Assembly (NCBI GenBank): GCA_012799255.1
Contig: JAAZLQ010000063.1
Location: 1-16,566, forward strand
Source of the DNA: Bacillota bacterium
GTDB taxonomy: Bacteria > Bacillota_G > Limnochordia > DTU010
Length of the DNA: 16,566 nucleotides
Direction of reading: 5' to 3'
Each line of letters starts with the position of its first letter. Position 1 is the stretch's first letter. The position numbers and the translations under genes were made by a program. Of this stretch, positions 7,039 through 16,566 are shown one piece after another. The notes under the pieces are model-generated. The model saw only the letters and a program-made list of their open reading frames with translations. It did not search any database and was not told the DNA's origin.

Positions 7039-7067
7039 ACAATAACATTCAAGTAAAGGTCTGTCAA
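7039..7067 (-). promoter_or_regulatory. Promoter of the sugar-uptake regulator gene
   Basis: On the minus strand a consensus -35 TTGACA (7067-7062) is 17 bases from TATTGT (7044-7039), and a TG one base upstream of the -10 gives an extended element. The start codon of the regulator is 45 bases further on. An imperfect dyad (7057-7085) overlaps the -35 and could be a control site. This promoter may drive the whole regulator-transporter-hydrolase run down to the terminator at 952-981. Confidence 0.7.
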
Positions 7068-7085
7068 CCCCACAAGGACTGACCT
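7057..7085. repeat. Interrupted inverted repeat over the regulator -35 region
   Basis: AGGTCTGTC (7057-7065) and GACTGACCT (7077-7085) form arms with eight of nine positions paired (central T-T mismatch) and an 11-base spacer. One arm covers part of the -35 box. No U-tract follows on either strand, so it is not a terminator. It may be an operator, but it does not resemble the palindrome at 5750-5766. Confidence 0.35.
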
Positions 7086-7207
7086 CTCCCCCGAACCTAT
7101 TGCTAGCCGGCTTAATTTAATATCGTCGATACAAGTGTGGTCGAGAAAATGTGGACTTGTCACCATGAATCGCTAATTTCTGGTAAAAGATCCTGTTTCT
7201 GACTTAC
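7086..7207. other. Intergenic stretch without a recognised feature
   Basis: Within the 274-base gene-free gap 6994-7267, the middle part holds no gene, no tRNA-like cloverleaf and no ribosome site with a plausible frame. The only local symmetry is a short odd palindrome TATCGTCGATA (7121-7131). The flanks hold the regulator promoter and the eno terminator. Confidence 0.6.
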
Positions 7208-7247
7208 AAAAAAACAAAGCCCTGGGGATCCGTTCCCTTGGGCTTTG
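7208..7247 (-). terminator. Terminator of the glycolytic operon (after eno)
   Basis: CAAAGCCC (7215-7222) pairs with GGGCTTTG (7240-7247), and the inner bases can add a further short GGGA/TCCC pairing. On the minus strand the stem is followed by seven T residues (7214-7208). This is a strong intrinsic terminator about 20 bases after the eno stop, marking the end of the cggR-to-eno transcript. Confidence 0.92.
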
Positions 7248-7267
7248 CTTCGAGGTCGGCGTCTCGA

Positions 7268-10086
<2,819 letters not shown>

Positions 10087-10108
10087 GGATGTCACCTCGT
10101 TTGAATTT

Positions 10109-10852
10109 CTAGTACTCAATGATACCCACAAAGTCGTCAGCGTTCAAACTAGCGCCACCAACCAGGGCCCCATCAATTTCGGGCTTGGTCATAAATTCGG
10201 CGATATTTCCTGGTTTCACGCTTCCGCCATACTGGATACGTACCTTTTCTGCCAACTCTGGGCTATAGAGGCTGGCCACTGCTTGACGAATAGAGCCAAT
10301 CACTTGATTAGCATCATCGCCATCTGATGTTTCGCCAGTTCCGATTGCCCAAACAGGCTCATAGGCGATAACTACGTTCGACAACTGTTCTGCTGTTACA
10401 CCGGCAAGTGCCTTGGTGGTTTGGCCGACAACAACCGATTCAGTTTCGCCTGCTTTGCGTTGTTCTAAGGTTTCTCCAACACAAAGAATTGGTTTAAGTC
10501 CCATTTCAAGAGCTTTTAGGACTTTCTTGTTTATCAGCTCGTCATCTTCTTTAAAGATTTCCCGGCGTTCAGAGTGACCTAAAATGACGTACTCACAACC
10601 TACGTCAATAAGCATATTTGCCGAAATCTCTCCGGTAAACGCACCTTGATCGGCAAAATACATGTTTTGTGCGCCTAACTTAACTTTGGTCAATCCTAAA
10701 GCACTAAGAGCAGACAGGCTTGTAAAAGGAGCGCAAATCACAACTTCTACAGGGCTATTCTGCACCAACTCATCTAGTTTACGAGCAGTCTCTAAAGCTT
10801 CTCCCACATTTTTGTGCATCTTCCAATTTCCTGCAATAATGGGTGTACGCAT
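10109..10852 (-). CDS. tpiA: Triosephosphate isomerase
   Basis: A 247-residue TIM-barrel enzyme interconverting dihydroxyacetone phosphate and glyceraldehyde-3-phosphate. It carries K11 (GNWKMHKN), catalytic H93 in LGHSERR and the base E165 in AYEPVWAIGTG, followed by the closing loop, the phosphate-binding YGGSVKPGN (208-216), and GALVGGASL (228-236). The length is normal. The start at 10852 follows GAGGTG at five bases. An earlier in-frame ATG at 10876 lies within the end of pgk and lacks a site. It starts 13 bases after the pgk stop. Confidence 0.97.
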   Translation of the reverse strand: MRTPIIAGNWKMHKNVGEALETARKLDELVQNSPVEVVICAPFTSLSALSALGLTKVKLGAQNMYFADQGAFTGEISANMLIDVGCEYVILGHSERREIFKEDDELINKKVLKALEMGLKPILCVGETLEQRKAGETESVVVGQTTKALAGVTAEQLSNVVIAYEPVWAIGTGETSDGDDANQVIGSIRQAVASLYSPELAEKVRIQYGGSVKPGNIAEFMTKPEIDGALVGGASLNADDFVGIIEY

Positions 10853-10865
10853 AATTTCACCTCTA

Positions 10866-12047
10866 CTACTTATCATTTAAAGCGGCAACACCTGGCAATA
10901 CTCTGCCCTCTAAGAATTCTAATGATGCTCCGCCACCAGTGGAGACATGGGTCATTTTGTCAGCTAGTCCCATCTGCTCGACTGCAGCAGCCGAATCTCC
11001 TCCACCAATTACAGTTACAGCTCCGGAGTCTGCCAATGCCTGGGCTACACCTCTGGTTCCATTAGCAAAGGCCTCGAACTCAAATACTCCCATAGGTCCA
11101 TTCCATACTACTGTTCCAGCACCTTTTACCACTTCTGCAAAGAGCTTAGTGGTTTCGGGTCCGATATCCAAGCCTTCCCAATCGGCAGGTATTTCTGCAA
11201 TAGGTACAACTTTATGTTCAGCGTCAGGACCATATTCCTTTGCAACGACAACATCCACAGGAAGTAAGAGCTCAACTCCCTTTTCTTTAGCTTGAGCAAG
11301 AATGTTCTGGCAAAAATCAAGACGTTCCTCGTCCAAGAGCGAATTACCAATCTCCAGACCTTGAGCCTTGAGGAAGGTATAAGCCATGCCGCCACCGATA
11401 ATTAAGCTGTCCACTTTGTTCAACAAGGATTCAATAACAGCGATTTTATCCTTGACTTTAGCACCACCTAGAATGGCAACAAATGGACGTTTGGGGTTTT
11501 CTACTGCCCCTCCTAAAAACTCCAACTCTTTTTCCATGAGAAAACCGGAAACTGCAGGCAAGTAACTAGCCACTCCGGTAGTGGAGGCGTGGGCACGATG
11601 TGCTGTGCCGAAGGCATCGTTCACGTAAATATCGCCTAACTCGGCCAAGGATTTGGCAAATTCTGGGTCATTATCTGTTTCTTCTGCATAGAAACGAACG
11701 TTCTCTAACAAGAGCACGTCTCCTGCTTCCATAGCATCAACAGCACTCTTTACCTCGGGTCCGATACAGTCGTTAACCTTTTGTACTTTTTGACCTAAGA
11801 GTTCAGCCAAACGCTCTGCAACAGGATCGAGACGGAAAGCGTCATCAGGCTTACCTTTGGGGCGACCCAAGTGACTCATAAGAATGACCTTGCCCCCCTG
11901 CTTTACTGCATGCTGAATCGTGGGTAGTGCCGCTCTAATTCTTTTATCGTCACTGATCTTCCCGTCCTGCATAGGTACGTTGAAATCGACCCGCATCAAC
12001 ACTCGCTGACCCTGGACATTAACATCAGCAATAGTTTTCTTCGCCAT
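10866..12047 (-). CDS. pgk: Phosphoglycerate kinase
   Basis: A 393-residue, full-length monofunctional PGK, the substrate-level phosphorylation step making ATP and 3-phosphoglycerate from 1,3-bisphosphoglycerate. Signatures: RVDFNVP (19-25), SHLGRPKG (58-65), LENVRF (114-119), the nucleotide loop GGAKVKDKI (194-202), [11 protein letters not shown] (348-358) and [13 protein letters not shown] (369-381). The ATG at 12047 is preceded by AGGAGG at six bases; an in-frame ATG at 12062 overlaps this site and is less likely. A perfect hairpin stands in the 62-base gap between gap and pgk, which may adjust the amount of pgk message relative to gap. Confidence 0.97.
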   Translation of the reverse strand: MAKKTIADVNVQGQRVLMRVDFNVPMQDGKISDDKRIRAALPTIQHAVKQGGKVILMSHLGRPKGKPDDAFRLDPVAERLAELLGQKVQKVNDCIGPEVKSAVDAMEAGDVLLLENVRFYAEETDNDPEFAKSLAELGDIYVNDAFGTAHRAHASTTGVASYLPAVSGFLMEKELEFLGGAVENPKRPFVAILGGAKVKDKIAVIESLLNKVDSLIIGGGMAYTFLKAQGLEIGNSLLDEERLDFCQNILAQAKEKGVELLLPVDVVVAKEYGPDAEHKVVPIAEIPADWEGLDIGPETTKLFAEVVKGAGTVVWNGPMGVFEFEAFANGTRGVAQALADSGAVTVIGGGDSAAAVEQMGLADKMTHVSTGGGASLEFLEGRVLPGVAALNDK

Positions 12048-12074
12048 AAAAATCCTCCTCATCTACAGGCACAC

Positions 12075-12099
12075 GGAATCCCCCATGCAGGGGGATTCC
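12075..12099 (-). other. Intercistronic stem-loop between gap and pgk
   Basis: A perfect 10-bp stem (GGAATCCCCC at 12075-12084 with GGGGGATTCC at 12090-12099) closes on a five-base loop. On the minus strand it is followed by GTGTGCCTG, not a U-tract, so it is not a standard terminator. It sits ten bases after the gap stop. It could protect the 3' end of a processed cggR-gap message or reduce transcription into pgk. B. subtilis is known to process and differentially stabilise this operon's message (there the cut lies near cggR-gapA); the parallel is inference. Confidence 0.65.
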
Positions 12100-12109
12100 A
12101 GGCAGTCTC

Positions 12110-13129
<1,020 letters not shown>

Positions 13130-14158
13130 TTATTCTATTTCTTTTAAAGTCATCAACCTCCGGGCTACCCCCTCATCGGTGATGCAAACATCACAATATC
13201 CTCTAGACAAAACCGACATTACTGCCCATGCTTTGCTTCTACCACCGCCAATGGTTACCACAAGAGGAATTTTCTCTAAATCCTCCAGCCGCAATCCCAC
13301 TGACGTAGTGTTGTGAACAATGTTACCCTGGGCATCGAAGTAACAACCAAATGCTTCACCGACTGCACCAGTGGCAATGAGCTTCATTATGGACTCATCG
13401 TCAAACCCCCGGCGCCTCGCCATTTCTTCCGCGGTTCCAATCCCATGGAGCAGCACGTTAGCCCTGCGTCCCAAAGCAATGACGCTGCGGATACGTGGTT
13501 CACTGAGAATTTGCTCTACATTACATGGGAGAACATCCTCGGGAGCATGAAGCAAACGATAGGTTCCTCCGAGACTTTCTGCGAGGGAAACTGCCACAGA
13601 GTTTGCTTGAATTTTTATATCCTCTCCCAAACCACCACGCACTGGAACAACCGTCACATCTTTTGGTCCATCATGCGGTTTAAAAGACTCTGCCACCTTA
13701 GCCATCGTTGTTCCACCGGATACTGCCAGGACATCACCATCTTTTAACACGTCTCTTAGGTAGTGCACTGCTGCTCTTGCCAAATCGCGTTTTCCAGAAG
13801 GATCACTGTCGGCATCTCCCGGGACAATAATCATCTTTTTTACTCCCAACACCGCGGCCAACTTTTGCTCAAGGTACTCTAGGTTGTAAAACTCCCTCAC
13901 CACAGACTGCAACATCGAAAATGTCTTTTCTCCCTCAGGCGTGAGTTGCACCCCGAGAGAACTACTCTGAATTAAGCCCTGGTCACGCAGTATGTCTAGT
14001 TCTCCACGAGTCACCCGTTCAGAGCTTCCAACCTGGGTCGCTATAAACCTACGCCCTATTGGGCCTTGGTTACGGATGACTCGCAACAAACTGTAGCGCC
14101 GTTCCAATAGCTCATTCAGCTCAGGTACTAGCTGCTGTAGAGCAGCAAGACTGTTCAC
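13130..14158 (-). CDS. cggR: Central glycolytic genes regulator CggR (SorC/DeoR family)
   Basis: A 342-residue repressor of the glycolytic operon it heads. The N-terminal winged helix (about 22-79: RYSLLRVIRNQGPIGRRFIA..., then LDILRDQGLI) is followed by a SorC-type sugar-phosphate-binding domain (about 95-340) with SGGTTMAKVAE (147-157), VPVRGGLGED (171-180) and VTIGGGRSKAWAV (301-313). In B. subtilis the effector is fructose-1,6-bisphosphate, which weakens operator binding. The start is a GTG at 14158 with GGAGGAGGG upstream. A site matching the CggR operator lies at 14179-14214, between a candidate promoter and the gene, so autoregulation with the downstream enzymes is very likely. gap follows after 15 bases. 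Confidence 0.95.
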   Translation of the reverse strand: MNSLAALQQLVPELNELLERRYSLLRVIRNQGPIGRRFIATQVGSSERVTRGELDILRDQGLIQSSSLGVQLTPEGEKTFSMLQSVVREFYNLEYLEQKLAAVLGVKKMIIVPGDADSDPSGKRDLARAAVHYLRDVLKDGDVLAVSGGTTMAKVAESFKPHDGPKDVTVVPVRGGLGEDIKIQANSVAVSLAESLGGTYRLLHAPEDVLPCNVEQILSEPRIRSVIALGRRANVLLHGIGTAEEMARRRGFDDESIMKLIATGAVGEAFGCYFDAQGNIVHNTTSVGLRLEDLEKIPLVVTIGGGRSKAWAVMSVLSRGYCDVCITDEGVARRLMTLKEIE

Positions 14159-14178
14159 TGTTAGCCACCCTCCTCCGG

Positions 14179-14214
14179 GACACCCTGCGACCCGCCGGGG
14201 TTTATTTTGTCCCG
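14179..14214 (-). promoter_or_regulatory. CggR operator (tandem repeats)
   Basis: On the minus strand the site reads CGGGAC (14214-14209), then 14 bases, then CGGGTC (14194-14189), six bases, and TGTC (14182-14179). The B. subtilis CggR operator is CGGGAC-N6-TGTC-N4-CGGGAC-N6-TGTC, with a 20-base repeat period. The period here is also exactly 20 and the last TGTC is in register. The first TGTC is replaced by AACC, and the second hexamer has one change. It ends 20 bases before the cggR start, downstream of the candidate promoter, as in Bacillus. Confidence 0.8.
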
Positions 14215-14240
14215 CTCTATTGATAGCTATTCGTCTTTCA

Positions 14241-14269
14241 GTTATCGTTCCCTGCAGTCCAATTGTTAA
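14241..14269 (-). promoter_or_regulatory. Candidate promoter of the cggR-glycolytic operon
   Basis: On the minus strand TTAACA (14269-14264, 5/6 match) is 17 bases from GATAAC (14246-14241, 4/6). The -35 overlaps the whiA stop codon. A start about seven bases later would place the CggR operator downstream of initiation, matching a block on elongation or promoter clearance. Other weaker pairings exist nearer the operator. Confidence 0.45.
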
Positions 14270-15192
14270 TACTTGGGATCTAAATTGTCAAGTTGTCGCG
14301 CTTTTTCCCGAATTTGCCTGATCCGGTAATTAACACCTGATTTACTCATTGGAGGAACCATCATTTCGCCCAACTCCTGTAAAGAAGCATAGGGATTCTC
14401 CAGACGTACCCTGGCCACTTCCCGCAACTTATCGGGTAGTTCCTCTAGTCCAATCACATCATCAATACGCTGAATATCTTCTAATTGTGCCATGGCCGCC
14501 TTAACCGTTTTGTCCACATTCGCAGTTTCACAATTTACTAGGCGGTTCACCTGATTGCGCATATCCTTCATTACCCTGACATTTTCAAAACGCAAGAGTG
14601 CACTATGTGCCCCCATCAAATTGAGCAAATTCACAATTTGCCCACCATCTTTCATGTATGCAACTAAAGAGCCCTTTCTTTGCGTTATGCCAGCTTCAAG
14701 TCCTAAAGATGCAATCACCTCAAGGATCTTCTCTGCAATGAGACTCTGCTCTGTGGAGATTTCCAAATGGTAAGTGCGCTCAGGATTTGTAATAGATCCA
14801 CTGGAGAGAAACGCGCCCCGCAAATACGCCCGGCGGCAACACTTCTTGCGAGGAATTTCCAGTGGTCCTACCACACTTTGCTCCTTGAATTCTTGATAGA
14901 CCTGTCCTGCAGCACTCCGCCCTAATACCCTTACTGTGCAAATCTGGGAGCGCCTCGAACGAGATTTGAGAACTAAAACCTGGGTAGGCACATCTGGATA
15001 GAGTCCTTTGAGAAGCAGAAGAATCTTACGAGCGACTAGTGGCGCTGAGTTATTAAAATCCAGGAACTGATTATGGGTGCCTAAAAGAAAGCCTTCTAAC
15101 TCATAAAAAGCGCTCAGTTCCGCCACTCGGCAGCAACGGGCGCTTGGAATTACCCTGGCTAGTTCTTGACGCGTATCATCGGAAAAAGCCAC
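14266..15192 (-). CDS. whiA: DNA-binding protein WhiA
   Basis: A 308-residue WhiA. The N-terminal half is a degenerate LAGLIDADG homing-endonuclease fold without nuclease use (ELARVIPSARCCRVAELSAF at 10-29; CCRRAYLRGAFLSSGSI at 118-134), and the C-terminal half carries a helix-turn-helix (ASLQELGEMM...SKSGVNYRIRQI at 269-293). In actinomycetes WhiA regulates sporulation genes. In Bacillus it is a nucleoid-associated protein affecting division and chromosome segregation, with little transcriptional role. NCETANVDKTVKAA (220-233) is characteristic. The start is a GTG at 15192, one base after the stop of the VanW-domain gene, so translation is probably coupled. In most Bacillota whiA follows yvcK directly; here one gene lies between. 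Confidence 0.95.
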   Translation of the reverse strand: MAFSDDTRQELARVIPSARCCRVAELSAFYELEGFLLGTHNQFLDFNNSAPLVARKILLLLKGLYPDVPTQVLVLKSRSRRSQICTVRVLGRSAAGQVYQEFKEQSVVGPLEIPRKKCCRRAYLRGAFLSSGSITNPERTYHLEISTEQSLIAEKILEVIASLGLEAGITQRKGSLVAYMKDGGQIVNLLNLMGAHSALLRFENVRVMKDMRNQVNRLVNCETANVDKTVKAAMAQLEDIQRIDDVIGLEELPDKLREVARVRLENPYASLQELGEMMVPPMSKSGVNYRIRQIREKARQLDNLDPKY

Positions 15193-15193
15193 C

Positions 15194-16021
15194 CTAATCC
15201 CCCCTTTTCTTCCCTAAAATCCATACTCGAACACGCCACTTTTCAATTGCCGCCTTAACGATTACCGGCGTTTCCGAGTCATTCTTAAACTTAAAATCTG
15301 TATAAGGCCAAGCCACCGCAGCATCCATACCGTGCTTGATGTAACTAGGTGCTAGCGAGTGGATCCTGCGCTCCACGATCTCCAGCTCAGCTTGTCTAAC
15401 CGCGTTATACAAAGTTGTGGAAGACTGGCAAATCCCCCCTCCCACACCAGGCACGACTGTCTCACCTAGGATAATGGGGGCATTACGATAGCCCCGTTCT
15501 TTCGTTCGTTCACCTACTATTCCATTGAACGAAAAGATCTCTCCCGGCATGACAATAGTGTTATTGATTGCTTCTAGCGACAAACGAATATTATGGACCC
15601 GGTCAGTGCTTCCGATCAGTGGCGTACTGAAGTCGCCCAAAAGATCAGTGAGCTCCACTAGATGTTCTGTGCGAAAAAGGGGTACCACCTCAATTCCATC
15701 AAGGCTAAGCTTACTTTTTGCACGAGCATTAACCACGTCATGGACAATTTTGTCCACATCAAAATAAATACCGTTTTGATGGGGAACTATTTCTCCTGTA
15801 GTCTTTTCTAGGGTGGCCGGAACTGGAGCTCTTTGATGCGAGCGAGCCATTTTCTCTACTATTACCCTTACTTCCCCTTCGTAATAATACTCCATGGCCT
15901 GATCTTCAAGAAACACTCCAGGTCTCACTCCAAAAACCCTTCGGTGAATTGTGCGGAATGCTGTGGGAATACCAACCCCCAGAGTTGAGACCAGGATAAG
16001 TAGAACCGTGATTTTCTTCAT
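15194..16021 (-). CDS. VanW family protein with PG-binding-like domain
   Basis: A 275-residue envelope protein. An N-terminal hydrophobic segment (about 4-22) is either a membrane anchor or an uncleaved signal. A region resembling the PG_binding_4 domain (about 45-125: QRAPVPATL, IYFDVDKIVHDVVNA, IEVVPLF) precedes a VanW domain (about 128-245: VMPGEIFSFNGIVGERTKERGY, GVGGGICQSSTTLYNA at 192-207, HSLAPSYIKHGMDAAVAWPYTDFKF). VanW was first seen in vancomycin-resistance clusters, but its biochemical role is not settled; genes of this type are widespread in Bacillota and do not by themselves imply resistance. The ATG at 16021 follows AAGGGGGGG. It is tucked between yvcK (56-base gap) and whiA (one-base gap), in the same orientation, suggesting one transcript and a cell-wall role. 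Confidence 0.88.
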   Translation of the reverse strand: MKKITVLLILVSTLGVGIPTAFRTIHRRVFGVRPGVFLEDQAMEYYYEGEVRVIVEKMARSHQRAPVPATLEKTTGEIVPHQNGIYFDVDKIVHDVVNARAKSKLSLDGIEVVPLFRTEHLVELTDLLGDFSTPLIGSTDRVHNIRLSLEAINNTIVMPGEIFSFNGIVGERTKERGYRNAPIILGETVVPGVGGGICQSSTTLYNAVRQAELEIVERRIHSLAPSYIKHGMDAAVAWPYTDFKFKNDSETPVIVKAAIEKWRVRVWILGKKRGD

Positions 16022-16077
16022 GTTTTCCCCCCCTTGCCAGTTTATTCTGACTGGGGAAGAAATAAAACATCCTTTAT

Positions 16078-16566
16078 TTATACAGCCCTATTTCCGTTTA
16101 CTTTTTGCTTATTGTGAAGTTCTGAAAGGTACAGGATTTCTTCTGCAAGTTTGTGGCTGGCATGTCGAACAAGATTCGTTTGATCCAAGACATCAGCAGA
16201 GTGTACTTTGATTCCCATTTTCTCAATGGCATCCACGTCTGCCTGCACTGGATGTGCGCCCTCTTTCGCATATTTTTGAACCTGCTGTTCAGAGATCCTT
16301 GCCCGATTTACTAAGACGTAATCTAGCATTGATGGCGAACCTGTATGATTCAAAAGTGCCTGGACATGATCGCACGCACTGTAACCGTCTGTCTCCCCTG
16401 GCTGGGTCATCACATTACAGACATAGATAACCAAAGCAGAGGTCTTGTTCAAGGCTTCCACAAAACCAGGAATCAACAGGTTAGGAATGATGCTCGTATA
16501 TAGACTCCCAGGCCCCAATACTACCACATCAGCATGAAGAATGGCTTCCACAGCTTCAGGAAGGGC
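16078..16566 (-). CDS. yvcK: YvcK, gluconeogenesis factor / CofD-like protein (3' part)
   Basis: The last 162 codons of a gene that enters from the right edge; its start lies beyond the window. VVVLGPGSLYTSIIPNLL and YVCNVMTQPGETDGYSACDH are signature segments of YvcK/MgfK, a Rossmann-fold relative of the CofD 2-phospho-lactate transferase that binds UDP-sugars. In B. subtilis YvcK is needed for growth on gluconeogenic carbon sources and for normal cell-wall synthesis and shape, which suits its place beside the glycolytic operon and a VanW-domain gene. The full protein is usually about 310-330 residues, so about half is seen. There is no frame break in the visible part. rapZ (yvcJ) would be expected further right. 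Confidence 0.95.
   Translation of the reverse strand, partial: ALPEAVEAILHADVVVLGPGSLYTSIIPNLLIPGFVEALNKTSALVIYVCNVMTQPGETDGYSACDHVQALLNHTGSPSMLDYVLVNRARISEQQVQKYAKEGAHPVQADVDAIEKMGIKVHSADVLDQTNLVRHASHKLAEEILYLSELHNKQKVNGNRAV

Noticed and set aside
7121..7131. Short palindrome TATCGTCGATA in the eno-regulator gap
   Set aside because: Eleven bases of symmetry in AT-rich DNA is expected by chance, and there is no promoter or U-tract next to it.
7068..7207. Possible tRNA or small RNA in the gap after eno
   Set aside because: No cloverleaf, no TTCGA-type T-loop with matching stems, and no promoter-terminator pair on one strand apart from the regulator promoter and eno terminator.
15194..16021. 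Vancomycin resistance locus
   Set aside because: A VanW-domain protein alone, without vanHAX-type genes or a VanRS pair, is no evidence of glycopeptide resistance.
16022..16077. Possible terminator between yvcK and the VanW gene
   Set aside because: Only an AT-rich AAATAAA/TTTATTT repeat and a 5-bp CCAGT/ACTGG repeat are present; neither is followed by a U-tract on the minus strand, so read-through is more likely.

Overview
This window looks like a chromosomal segment of a Bacillota (Firmicutes) bacterium. The evidence is the gene order yvcK - VanW-domain gene - whiA - cggR - gap - pgk - tpiA - gpmI - eno, strong GGAGG-type Shine-Dalgarno sites, and the presence of WhiA, YvcK and CggR. The sugar-binding protein has a signal peptide but no lipobox cysteine, which is unusual for a typical monoderm Bacillota. 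This hints at a less-studied or diderm lineage (for example Limnochordia- or Halanaerobiales-like), but that placement is only an inference. No phage, transposase, CRISPR array, rRNA or tRNA is visible.

Layout, left to right. (1) Positions 1-41 hold a factor-independent terminator of an unseen + strand gene. It is followed by a GNAT acetyltransferase (117-602), the only + strand gene. (2) All other genes are on the minus strand. secG (657-878) has its own promoter and terminator. (3) A carbohydrate-uptake module occupies 989-6993. In transcription order it is a GntR/LacI-type regulator, a solute-binding protein, two ABC permeases, and a secreted ComEC-like metallo-beta-lactamase-fold hydrolase. 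It has no ATPase gene. (4) A 274-base gap (6994-7267) holds the regulator promoter and the eno terminator. (5) The lower-glycolysis operon cggR-gap-pgk-tpiA-gpmI-eno (7268-14158) is preceded by a recognisable CggR operator. (6) whiA, a VanW/PG-binding protein and the 3' part of yvcK (14266-16566, running off the window) form a tight upstream cluster.

How the genes work together: the transporter would import an unidentified sugar or oligosaccharide. The glycolytic operon converts glyceraldehyde-3-phosphate to phosphoenolpyruvate, with TpiA feeding in dihydroxyacetone phosphate. CggR would tune the operon to fructose-1,6-bisphosphate level. YvcK and WhiA are a conserved pair linked to carbon-source-dependent growth, cell envelope and division.

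The housekeeping part is ordinary. The points most worth a second look are the CggR operator with exact 20-bp repeat spacing, two intercistronic hairpins without U-tracts, a palindrome and a 19-codon ORF in front of the binding-protein gene, matching two-helix N-terminal extensions on both permeases, the secreted hydrolase in the transporter operon, and the VanW gene between yvcK and whiA. I found no clear sign of a wholly new system.
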